From Ursus arctos (Eukaryota; Chordata; Mammalia; Carnivora; Ursidae): a stretch of DNA of 64,000 nt. The position numbers and the translations under genes were made by a program. The notes beneath the pieces are model-generated. The model searched no databases. It saw only the letters and a list, made by a program, of their open reading frames with translations, and was not told the DNA's origin. Shown here piece by piece: positions 46,961 through 57,421 of the stretch. Each line of letters starts with the position of its first letter. The first letter of the stretch is position 1. The DNA lies in NCBI RefSeq assembly GCF_023065955.2, contig NW_026622974.1:36301718-36365717 (forward strand), read 5' to 3'.

Positions 46961-47570
46961 TCTCCTTTATGACCCAGCTCAAAGTACTTTCACTGGATCT
47001 GGAAAATTGTGAAAGCTTGTACCTTTCTTGATTATTCAATTGATTATTCATAAAGAATATTTAAGAACTATAAATAAGAGTAAAAATCAAGCAAACACAT
47101 TTTTAAAATCTTATATATTAAAAACGGATAAAATACATTGAATTTAAAAAATGTCTGGATAAATAGTTTGTGTCAAAATTAATTGTATGATGGGATCTGG
47201 TGGGAGCTCTGGCTATTTTCTCTTTGCCGCGAAAGCAAAATAATGTTTAGTGTTTGCCATCAAGTTTTTACTGATCTGTTGCTACTTTAGCGTGGTTCAC
47301 AGCTGCAACACAGAAAACAAAATCAATCACTAACAACGTGGGGATTCAGAAAACCTGGACCTGGTCTTTGTTCAAAGCAAAGATGCTTCTTTCTCAGGAT
47401 TCCCTCATATTTTCAGCATTAAAAACAACAATCACCACCAAGCAAACCACCGCCACAAAACCAATTAGCAAACTGTCATTTCCATTGTGAAATGTTGCAA
47501 AGCTTTGAAAAATTAGTTTACCTTCATAGGATCTTCATAAACCCTCTGTAATATGGTCTTTGTGAATCAG
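46961..47570. other. Unique AT-rich DNA
   Basis: No repeat or gene recognised before the CpG island. A donor-like aag|gtaaac on the minus strand lies at 47,521-47,520. Confidence 0.5.
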
Positions 47571-47999
47571 AGCGCGGGCCACGCCCTGTCTGGTCCGCTT
47601 CTCCGACAGAAGCACGTAGCAGAGGAGCGAGGCGGGAGCGAGCGTGCATCCTGCTGCCTTGCTGCTTATCCGCGCCATGGGGCTGCCCGGGCTAAGCCCG
47701 GTCCTGCCGGCTTTTAGGCACCGGCTCTGCTCATTCAACAGACTCCGTGCGCCGTGGCCCGCGGCAGGTCGAGGGATGTCATTTCCAGGGGAGACTCTGA
47801 CACCTTCAGGGTCAGGGTCAGGCCAGGGCAAGGCTGAGCGAGCCCCGGGCGCTGCAGTGCGGCTGCGCCCCGCCGGCTCCTCCAGGGCCTGCGGTGTCTG
47901 GCCGCCCTTGGGGAGCGCGGGCCTCAGGGTTTTGGGGACCGTGATGCTGTCCTTTCTGGTCTCACTGGCTGACAAAGAGCTAGACGGGACGCAGACGTG
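47571..47999. promoter_or_regulatory. CpG island with overlapping open frames
   Basis: About 37 CpGs by hand count in 430 bp, flanked by AT-rich DNA. Both strands are open over most of it: 146 codons minus (47,535-47,975, starting MSASETRKDSIT) and 118 codons plus (47,644-48,000, starting MHPAALLLIRAMG). I recognise neither protein. Possible donors: minus aag|gtaaac with GT at 47,521-47,520, and plus act|gtaagt near 48,165. A promoter with a first exon is the simplest reading. An old GC-rich retrocopy is possible, though no poly-A tail or target duplication is seen. Confidence 0.6.
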
Positions 48000-48258
48000 A
48001 AAGGGCTGGAGGCAAAAAAGAACAGCGAAGTTGTGAACGGGGAGTGATCTCGGTGAAAAAAATCTCAGACTTTCACCTCCAGAAGAGGAGCTTCAGAAAA
48101 ATACTCTCCAAACCAAATTTACAAATGAGGGGTTACGTTTTTAATATGACAGTTATGAACAAACTGTAAGTAAACAGCAGTTAGGGACACGTACAATCTA
48201 GATTACGGGTAAGGATAGAATAATAGAGAACAGACTCTAAAAGATAGTTTATGCAGTG
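48000..48258. other. Unique DNA between the CpG island and a SINE
   Basis: No repeat recognised; holds the plus-strand donor-like site near 48,166. Confidence 0.45.
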
Positions 48259-48453
48259 AGGGCACCTGGGCCGCTCAGTGGGTTCAGCCTCCGACTCTTG
48301 GTTTTGGCTCAGGTCATGATCTCCCGAATGGAGCCCCACCTGGGGCTCCTTGCCCCGCGTCTCCTGGAGACGGTCTCTCACCACCCCCTTTTGCCCCTCC
48401 CGCACCTCTCTAACATAAATAAAGAAAGTCTCTTGAAAAAGTAAAAACAAAAA
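48259..48453 (+). mobile_element. CAN SINE
   Basis: gggcacctgggccgctcagt, ctcttggttttggctcaggt, tggagccccacctggggctc, and ataaataaagaaagtctctt with an A-rich tail. An imperfect target duplication (atagtttatgcagtga near 48,244; atagttacacagtgaa near 48,455) flanks it. The damaged duplication indicates an older copy. Confidence 0.93.
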
Positions 48454-49079
48454 AATAGTTACACAGTGAAATAATTTTTTGGTTACTGTTTTGTTATTTT
48501 TGCTTTTTTAAAATTAAAAGTAAGGATGAAAAGCTTAACTAATATGGAAGTATTTTTATAATAAAATAGTTCAAGATTTTATAGGAGTAGGAAGAGAAGT
48601 TGCTTCTCTAGCTATATGGGAAAAAATTTTGCTCTTCTATAACTTGGAGATATGCTGATAAATAAACACCTATCCCATGAGGCATATTTGGCACAAATAT
48701 GTGAAATAAGTGGTTTTTGGTGTTCTTAATGGAACATTTAATTATACCTAGTGTTTCTGTGGTACGTCTACTATCATTCCTACTATTACAGTTTCCTTTG
48801 TGATAATCTATTGCATTTTTGAATTTCCCAAAGTTCATCTTATTGGTACATATTGGGATAGAGGAGATTCAGTATTTTCAGTTTACACACAGGTTGCCAA
48901 TACAAAAAGGAATGACAATGTGCCTAAGTCATAGGAACCAGTTGTCCTAAGAGGGAGTAACTTCTTGTTCTCTCGTCTCCCTTACCTCCTGACTCCTCCC
49001 CACCCCCCATGGGTGGAAAGGAACTGTCCTCTATGTGACCAGTGGGAAGGGAACAGAATATTCTAACATTAATGGCCTA
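48454..49079. other. Unique non-coding DNA
   Basis: No repeat or gene recognised. Confidence 0.5.
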
Positions 49080-49310
49080 TTATGTATCAGACTATATTCA
49101 TAACCAACAATTCACATAACATTGCATGTGACCATGTAACATTTCATTTAATCCACATAGTAAATTATCATAACAGACTATTGTTTTCTCTGTTCTGCAG
49201 AGGAGGGAATTGAGGCTCAGAGAGGCTACCAGATAATTGATGAAGTTCACACGGTGGGATATGAACAAGTCTGCCTGTCTGCAAGGTCCCTACTCTTTCT
49301 TCTACATACA
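49080..49310 (-). mobile_element. MIR SINE
   Basis: ttatgtatcagactatattc, catttcatttaatccacata, ggaattgaggctcagagagg, and gaagttcacacggtgggata follow antisense MIR. Confidence 0.82.
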
Positions 49311-49360
49311 CATTATACTGCAGGCAAGAAGCTCTTTCCCAGTAGAGACCACAAAAGGAT

Positions 49361-49400
49361 ATCCATCCATCCATCCATCCATCCATCCATCCATCCATCC
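49361..49400 (+). repeat. (ATCC)10 perfect tetranucleotide microsatellite
   Basis: Exactly ten uninterrupted ATCC units. The minus strand reads GGAT, giving the artefact frame MDGWMDGW. Perfect tetranucleotide arrays of this length are usually polymorphic. Confidence 0.98.
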
Positions 49401-50334
49401 GGAAGAATAATCCTGCTGACCTGCTAAGAGCTACATATAATAACTATTTTCTATTAAAGGAAAACCATCGACAGCCTTGGGGAAAACAGAAATTGGTGGA
49501 GAGCTGTGCCTCAGTGCCAGTGTTACCTTCCTGTTGGCACAAGCGAGACTAAGGTGCCATCTTCCCTTCAAGTGGCATCGAGTGACAAGTCCCAGTGCAT
49601 GTGTGGGAGGGAGTTTTGGGGGTGTGAGGACATTTACTGCCTAGGATGATAGCCCTGTAGTTCCCTTACATGGACTTCACCATTTCTTTTATAACCGGGG
49701 CCTCTGCGCTGTTCACACTCAGGTTATTGTAAGACCATCAGTCCAGCTGGCTAGTAGTCTCACCTTCTACCATTAGACAAGCTCCATTCTCACTTCTAGT
49801 CTATCATGACAACTGTGAGCAGGTCCCAGAGCCAGAGAGCATAAACATGTTATCTTTTTGACCCTTGGGGAAAGGGAAAATGAGTCGTGAAAGGAAGACA
49901 TATAACCACTGATTCCAGCAAATGCCGTCTTGAAGAAACAAAGACTGTGTTTTGTATTCTTGTATGAGATGGTCATTCAGGTGTGGCCACAAGAAGAGAC
50001 AGAGGGGAGGCTCAGGAAAAAACAAAATGTATTTTACTCACAGGTCCTAGAGACAGGAAGCATGGCACACTACACAGGGCCACCTGGAAAAACCTCAGGG
50101 TGATTAGGAGGCAGAGGACAAGAACAAGGGGAGAGCCAAAGCCATGGCCCATAGTGGAGTTTTCTTGGGAAAGGCAAGGAGGGCAGGGTGAGCAGTTTGG
50201 AGTTGGCTGGTTTGAATAATTTCGGTAGCCTCTGGGTTATAGGGGTGATCTCTACTTGCCTGGTAGCTGGCCCAGGGATGATTAAAGCAGAGGAATATTG
50301 CTTCCCGGCTTCTCAACGTGTCCTAGGCACCCCT
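49401..50334. other. Unique non-coding DNA
   Basis: No repeat or gene recognised; frames of 67-78 codons are unrecognised. Confidence 0.5.
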
Positions 50335-50450
50335 ATTCCAAGTGTGACTGAATTGTGTAAACCTGGGCAAGTCAATCACCTCCCTGGCCTTTAGTTTCCT
50401 CATTTTTCAATAGACCTTGAACTACATGATAAAGTCCTTCTCAGGTATAA
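50335..50450 (+). mobile_element. MIR-type fragment
   Basis: gtgactgaattgtgtaaacc, tgggcaagtcaatcacctcc, and ggcctttagtttcctcattt match the MIR core. Confidence 0.72.
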
Positions 50451-51654
50451 ATTACTATAATCCTTACATACAAATAAAGTTGACGTTGGTAAAACTTCTG
50501 GGTTTCCTCAAAGGGAGGGACTCTGGGAGTACAAATTTTGACTTAACCTATAAGTCCAAATATTTTTCCAGGTTTGCCTCTCTACCCAAAAGATCCTTGA
50601 GGTTTATGGTGAGTTAACACCAAGCTAGAGAGGTAAGCTGTAAATTACTTGGTTGGCCAAAATCAACTGTAGATCAGTTATTTCAAGACTTGCTCAATTT
50701 TAGTGTTTGAAAAACATCAACACCTCCATTATGTTGTTAGTATTGATGGAAAAAAATGTGCAGTGGACCCTCTTCTAAAGAGAAAAGGCTTGGGGAGGCT
50801 GGAAAATCCTCAGCGAGCCATCACATACAGGGCGTTTTAATAAAGAGAGTAGAACAAGGCCTTTGAAAGGGAAGTGTTGATTGCAAAGTATGTATAGAGG
50901 AATTTAAAAAATAAAGCAGGCCCTATGTGGCTAAATGATTAGTGATGTTATTTGAGAACTAGAAACCTAAAGACTGGCATGAAGAACTTTATTCATGTTA
51001 ATCTACTCATCAGTTAGCTGTATTTAGAAGTCATCTCAAATGCATTTTGGATGGGCTGTGAGAAATTTACACAGAAAAAGTGCTACTGTGACTTTGCCAA
51101 TAAATTGTGTATTTCACCATGTGCTAATGATTTTTTTCCAAAAGAGAATACGTTGTGACCTCAGTAAACTTTTATATGTCAAAATAATGAAACAGAACCT
51201 TATTTTCTGGTGCCAACTTTCTATAAAATCACTCTTTAAAAAATATTAATCTCACTGCAGCATGTAGACTTTTACACACCGCTTCAGAATGGGTCTGGCA
51301 CTACATATCTTTATAAAGTGAAAAGACTGGAATAGATTCAAGATTTAAATGCCAAAGTTTGTATCTGTAACTTTGACTTCTTTTTGTTTTTGAAAAAAAA
51401 TGTACATAGCGTATGCTTACACGGATCCCATAACACAACCACATCTTAGATAACGTCCGTAGGCTGGTGTTGCTCCTTCGTTACAGTTTCCACGGCGGAC
51501 ATTTTTATAGGCCTGTGATGTGGGAGAGGCAAATAAGTCTACGTTTCCTTTTGTTCAGCCGAAGTCGTCACAGCCCTAAAAATAACACAAGTTAATAGCA
51601 CTGTATTGAAAAAATCTAAATGTCAACTTTAGGCTAGTTAATTTGTCTTCCGTA
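50451..51654. other. Unique non-coding DNA
   Basis: No repeat or gene recognised. Confidence 0.5.
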
Positions 51655-51880
51655 TAATGTCCTGGTTAAGAGCTAGGAGCTGAGGCGGGTCCAGCTCAAG
51701 TCCCGGCTCTCCCTATTTCTAGCTGTGTGACCTTGGACACGCTATTTAACCTTCCTGTGCCTAGGTTTTTCCATGTCTACAATCGGGGTGATTACAGCAC
51801 CTGTAGCACAGGATCTCAGAGTTAGCATTTGCGAAGTGTCTTAGTGCTGGGCACAAAGTAAATGCCATCAGTTCTTCTTG
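51655..51880 (+). mobile_element. MIR SINE, well preserved
   Basis: tcctggttaagagctaggag, ctcaagtcccggctctccct, tagctgtgtgaccttggaca, ttaaccttcctgtgcctagg, and gctgggcacaaagtaaatgc cover nearly the whole MIR. Confidence 0.92.
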
Positions 51881-52120
51881 TTTTTAATCATCCTTAAATG
51901 GACAGAGTGCTGGAGAGAAAAAGAAAAACTACGTTTCATAGGGAAAAACAACCAAAGGACAACTTGGCAAAACAGAAAAATAATACAGTTACACTGAATG
52001 ATTAGGCAAATCATTTAATTGTTTGCAAATGATTTAAAAGCTTCATGGTCAGGATTCTTCTAAACAATAATTTTAGATCAAGAATATTTTATTACAAGGC
52101 GATAAGAGAATGACATCGGT
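51881..52120. other. Unique DNA before the full-length L1
   Basis: No repeat or gene recognised. Confidence 0.45.
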
Positions 52121-52926
52121 GAGAATGATGGAGTAAGGACCTCCAAGGGGCTGCTCTGTCATAAAAGCAAGTAAAACATTGACATGAATTGTCCAAATCA
52201 ACTTCTTCAGAGTTCTGGAAATTAACCAAAGATGTACAAGTATCCAAAGAGGGTTTATTTTTTTTTTAAAACCTGAATCTGGGTCAAAACAGCAGATTTT
52301 GTGATGTTTGAATTTGCCCTGTTCCCATCATGCTCTTCTCAACTCTGTGATCACTTGAAAGCCAGCAGCAGTCTCACAACCATGGTTGCTGTGAAAAATA
52401 GTAGTCTAGCAGCCTAGGAGCCTTGGAGCTCCCCAAAAGCATCAGTCTCAGAGAACTGTCACTATTTGACCTGTCTGATAGTTCCCTGGAAACCCCCACT
52501 CAAAGGGCTTGTTCTTCCTCAGTACGAACAGCCTTTTCCCCGGGAGCATTTGTCAAAAACAATCAGCAAAAATTGTTCAACAATGCCACTGCCTGAGACA
52601 GTGATAATAGCTGGGGCAAACAAGAATCTGAGCAAAAACTTAGAAGGAAAAATTGAAGAATGAGATGTGCATAAAGGGTTTTGAACAGGTCTGACTACTC
52701 CTGGAAATCCAGAAGGCCATATACATGTGTAGGGCTATGCACATGCCCAGGAAAGGCTTGAGAAGGTCCTAAGCCGTCACTCTGGTTAACTTTGAGGTGC
52801 CACACAAACAGGAAGTGAAAGTCAAGGCAGAATTTCAAACTGTCATTCTGAGTGATGAGTATGTGCCCCCCAAAACCATCGAGACCCTTGGCAAAGGCTG
52901 GAAGTCTTACCGATTCCAGGTATTTA

Positions 52927-53135
52927 TTTATTTATTTATTATTTTTTTAAAGATTTTATTTATTTGACAGAGCGAGAGACAGCCAGCGAGAGAGGGAACA
53001 CAAGCAGGGAGAGTGGGAGAGGAAGAAGCAGGCTCCCAGCGGAGGAGCCCAATGTGGGGCTCAATCCCAGGACTCCGGGATCACGCCCTGAGCCAAAGGC
53101 AGACGCTTAATGACTGAGCCACCCAGGTGCCCCAT
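52927..53135 (-). mobile_element. CAN SINE inside the L1 5' UTR
   Basis: aaagattttatttatttgac, gacagccagcgagagaggg, ggctcaatcccaggactccg, gccaaaggcagacgctta, and ccacccaggtgcccc. A perfect 15-bp duplication (gattccaggtattta) lies at 52,912-52,926 and 53,136-53,150. Confidence 0.97.
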
Positions 53136-53439
53136 GATTCCAGGTATTTAAGGAAATCTCTGTTCAATCATTAGCTGACCACTAATGCAACTGAACAGAG
53201 ACTTCAATGGCCATACATGAAAAAGAATGCAGACTTACAGACTTAGTTGAGAAAAGTCACGAGAGAAACAAACAGTAGCAACAACAAATCCTGAGGGTGG
53301 GGGATATGCTTTCCAGAATTGCCCCATTATATTATTTAAAGTGTCCGGTTTTCAACAACTACAACAAAACAAATAGAAGAAAACAAGAAAGACTGCCTAA
53401 TAATGGAAAAGATGTAGTGAGTAGAAGCTGTCCCTGAGG

Positions 53440-54000
53440 AAGCCCAGAAGCTGAACTTGATAAAGATTTTAAATCAAGTGTCTTAAACATGTTTAAGAGC
53501 TAAAGGAAATTATGTCCCAAGAATAAAAGGAAAGTATGAGAATGATGTCTCACCAAATAGAGAATACCAATAAAGAGAAAGAAGTAAAAACAAATCAAGT
53601 AGAAATTGTGGAGTTTAAAAGAATAATAATTCAAATGAAAATTCAACTCAGGGGCTTAAAAACAGCTTTGAGCTGGAAGAACAAAGAATCAATGAATTTA
53701 AAGGTAGGTCAATTGAGATGATCAAATCTGAGGAACAAAAAGAAGAAAGATGGAGAAAAATAAACAGAGCCTATAGTGACCCACAGAACACCAACCTATG
53801 AAACACTGGAGCATACCAAACATATAATTGGAGTTCCAGAAAGCAAGGGGAGAGAGAAAGGCACAGAAAGAATGTTTGAAGAAATAATGGCCAAAAGCTC
53901 CCCAAATTTGATGACAACTATCAATCTACATATCCAAGAACCTCAGCAAATTCCAAGTAAGATAGACTCAAAGAGATCCTCCTTTAGGCACGTAATCAAG
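53440..54000 (+). pseudogene. L1 ORF1 remnant
   Basis: gctgtccctgaggaagccca, gaatgatgtctcaccaaata, gtcaattgagatgatcaaat, and gaagaaataatggccaaaag match L1M ORF1. The frames at 53,536-53,721 (MSHQIENTNKEKEV) and 53,776-54,069 (TERMFEEIMAKSSPNL) are its pieces: a coiled-coil part and then the RNA-binding part. Frameshifts break it; non-functional. Confidence 0.85.
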
Positions 54001-54715
54001 TGGTCAAAAGATAAAGACAACAGCATAAATGTATTTTTTGTATGTGACTCTTATTTTTCTCCTACCTAAAAGACAACTGCAAAAAGCAATAATTAAAAAT
54101 CTATGTTGATGGGCATAGACTGTATAAAGATGTTATTTGTATAAATATAATAGCACTAGAGAAGGGGAGGGCAATGGAGTTATTTAGAAGCAAAGTTTTT
54201 GAATGTTATTGAAATAAAGTTGTTATTAATCTGAACTGGATTGTTATAAGATGTTAATCACTTGGGAAACTCCTAAGAAAATAACTCAAAATATAAAAAT
54301 AAAATAATATATAAGAAAATAACTCAAAAATAAAATGGCAAGTGAATAAAAATGGTAACCTAAAAAAAAATATCCATTTAAGGCAAAGAAGGCAGTAAAA
54401 AGCAATAGAGGAACAAAACTACATGGGACATATGCGGAAAACAAACTGCAAATGGCAGATGTAAATCTTACCTTCTCATTAATTATATCAAAGGCAAATT
54501 AACATTCCAGTCAAAAGGCAGAGATTGGCGGAATAATTTTTAAAAAATGACCTAACTATATGCTGTCCACAAGAGATGTGCCTTAAGTTCAAAGACACAA
54601 ATGGGTTGAAAATAAAAAGATAAAACATATGCCATACAAACAGTACTAAAGACAGCTTCAGTGGCTATACTCATAGACATAAAATAGACTTTAAGACAAA
54701 AATTATTGTTAGAAA

Positions 54716-54908
54716 GGGGCACTTGGGTGGCTCAGTTGGTTAAGTGTCTGCCTTCGGCCCAGGTCATGATACTAGGGTCCTGGGACAGAACTCTGCACTG
54801 GGCTCCCTGCTCAGTGGGGAGCCTGCTTCTCCCTCTCTCGTTCCCCCTGCTTGTGCTCTCTCTCCCTCCCTCTGTCAAATAAATAAATAAATAATAAAAT
54901 CTTTAAAA
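54716..54908 (+). mobile_element. CAN SINE inside L1 ORF2
   Basis: ggggcacttgggtggctcag, taagtgtctgccttcggccc, tgggctccctgctcagtggg, ctctctccctccctctgtca, then aaataaataaataaataata. The flanks repeat attattgttagaaag / tattgttaaagaa, an imperfect target duplication. Confidence 0.95.
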
Positions 54909-56250
54909 ATATATTGTTAAAGAACGAAGGGCATTTTATAATGATAAAAAGGGACGATCCATCCAGAAGACATAATAATTGTAGACATATATGCATGAAA
55001 TAACAGAACCCCAAAATTCTTAAAGCAAAATCTGACAGTTTAAGGGAGAAATGGACAACGCAGCCATAAAAGTTAGAGACTTCAAACCCCACTTTCAAGA
55101 ATAGAATAGATACAACAACTAGACAAAAGACTGACCAAAAAAAATAAAAGACTCGAACAAGACTAAAAATTAACTAGACATGACAGGCATCTATAACATA
55201 GCCTAACGAAGAGTAGTAGAGAATGCATTCTTCTCAAGCGCCCATGGAACACTTTTCAGGATAGACCACATGTCAGGCCATAAAACAAGTCTCAAAAAAT
55301 CTGAAAGAATTGAAATAACACAACCTATGTCCTTTGAGCACATGGAATGGAATCAGAAATCAGGGGCAGAAGAAAATTTTAAAAATCACAAATAGTGGAA
55401 ATTAAACTAAACACTCCTAATAACCAATGAGTCAAAGAAGAAATCATGAGAATAGAGAAAATACTTTGAGAAGAAGGAAAATGTAAGTACAACATACCAA
55501 GACTTATGAGATGCAGCTAAAATAGTGCTTAGAGGAAAAGTATAGCTATAAATTCCTATATTTAAAAAAAATAAAGATTTCAATTTATAACCTATGCTTC
55601 CACCTTAAGAAGCTAAAAAAAGAAGAGAGATAAAACTATACACAAACCAAGCAAAAAGAAAATAGCAATAAAGGTTAGACACGATTAAACAAAATGAAGA
55701 ATAGAAAAGCAACAAAAAATTAATAAAACCCAAAGTTGGTCCTTTGAAAAATATCAACAAAATTGATTAAGCTTTAGCCAGATTGACCAAGAAAAGAAAA
55801 AGAGAAGATTCAAATTACTAAAATGAGAAAGGAAAGAGAAAACATTAATGCCCAACTTACAAAAAAAATGAATTATAAGGGAATACTATGAATCATCACA
55901 TGTCAACAAATTACATAATATAGCTGAAATGGACAAATTTCTAGAAAAAACATACATTGTTGAAACTGACTCAAAAAGAAATAGAAAATCTGAAGACACA
56001 TAACTGAGTTGAGTGATTGAATTAGTAGTCATAAAACTTCCCACAAGAAGAATGGCTGCACTGATGAATTCTATCAAACATTCATGGAAGAATTAACATT
56101 AACCCTTCACAAACTCTTCCAGAAAACATAAGAAGTGGGAACACCTCCCAACACATTGTATGAGGCCACTATTACCACGAAGCCAAAAAAAGACAAAGAT
56201 ATCATACACAAAAAAATTTAAAAACTAAAGACTAATATTCCTTATGAATT

Positions 56251-56698
56251 CAGGTTTCCCCTGCTATCAGAAAGTAGAACATTCCTATGAAACCTTCTGT
56301 AAGCTGAAATGGCATAAAGTAAATAAGCAATTATCATTACTTTATATGGAAAAATTTTTGAGCATTCCCAGACCCCTAAAATAACCTCTTTTAGGTTTTT
56401 CTGATACCTTAGGACATATCTTGCTAACAGATGCACAGAATAAATCAAGATAAAGCACAGATGCTCACAGACCTCTTCAAAGCTAAAGCAGCGTGATGAC
56501 GACGCTGAGTGTAGTTCCTACGGAAGGAGCTTGGTGGTGCCCTTCTCTCTGCTTGGGGTGTGCACGGCCTCTATGACAGGTCACCGCCAAACAAAGGCGG
56601 GACACTACTTTCACTGTTTTTGTAAACAGGTACTCATGTAGGTCTTTCAAAAAAGCAAAGTGGCATAACACAAACTTTCAAAAAGCAAGGGACACTTG
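56251..56698 (+). mobile_element. Terminal-inverted-repeat DNA element (MITE-like) inside L1 ORF2
   Basis: The left end caggtttcccctgctatcag and the complement of the right end caagtgtcccttgctttttg are clear inverted copies of each other. The L1 text stops at 56,250 and resumes after about 56,706. The flanks tatgaatt / tataaaat agree at 6 of 8 bases, which fits an 8-bp target duplication of the hAT type. It has no transposase frame. Family not named. Confidence 0.65.
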
Positions 56699-57099
56699 TA
56701 TAAAATACAAAATTCTTCAACATAGTACTACCAAACCAAATCCAACATCATACGTAAAGGATTATACACCTATGACCATGCAGTATTTGCCTCAGGAATG
56801 GAAGGTTGCTTAACATTTGAAAATCAATTGATACAATACGTCATCTTAGTAAAACACAAAACCCACATGGTCATCTCAGTAATTGCAAAAGAAGCATCTA
56901 CAAATTCCAACACCCTTTCAAGATAAATACTCTCTACAGATGAGACACGGAAGAGAATTTCTTCATTCTGATAAGGGGCTTCTATCAACAGCTCACACTC
57001 ACAACATCCTTAATGGTGAAACACGAGCTTTCCTTTTAATAGCAAGAACAAAGCTAAGATGGCCACTTTTGAAACTTCGATATTAAACTGGAGATTTTA

Positions 57100-57421
57100 T
57101 TTTATATTTTATATATATTTTTTTAAAGATTTTATTTATTTATTTGACAGAGATAGAGACAGCCAGCGAGAGAGGGAACACAAGCAGGGGGAGTGGGAGA
57201 GGAAGAAGCAGGCTCATAGTGGAGGAGCCTGACGTGGGGCTCGATCACGTAACGCCGGGATCACACCCTGAGCCGAAGGCAGACGCTTAACCGCTGTGCC
57301 ACCCAGGCGCCCCTATTTTATTTTATTTTTTAAGTAGGTTCCACGCCCAGTGTGGGGTTTGAACCCATTACCCTGAGGTTGAGAGTCACATGCTCTACAG
57401 ACTAAGCCAAGTGCTCCATAT
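57100..57421 (-). mobile_element. Older CAN SINE subfamily, itself split by a younger SINE
   Basis: Sequence after the younger SINE (ttaagtaggttccacgccca, gtgtggggtttgaacccatt, ggttgagagtcacatgctct, gactaagcc) is an older CAN SINE variant. A 13-bp duplication (actggagatttta) at 57,087-57,099 and 57,422-57,434 bounds the whole nest, so this one entered the L1 first. Confidence 0.85.
57113..57313 (-). mobile_element. Younger bear-type CAN SINE inside an older SINE
   Basis: aaagattttatttatttatt, gacagccagcgagagaggg, ggaggagcctgacgtggggc, gccgaaggcagacgctta, then ccgctgtgccacccaggcgc. It entered the A-rich tail of the older SINE; similar tattttatttta runs border both sides as its target duplication. 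It is close in sequence to the 9,572 SINE. Confidence 0.94.

Noticed and set aside
49168..49398. MDGWMDGWMDGW repeat protein
   Set aside because: Translation of the (ATCC)10 microsatellite.
54811..55098. 95-codon minus frame
   Set aside because: Antisense reading across the SINE tail and L1 ORF2.
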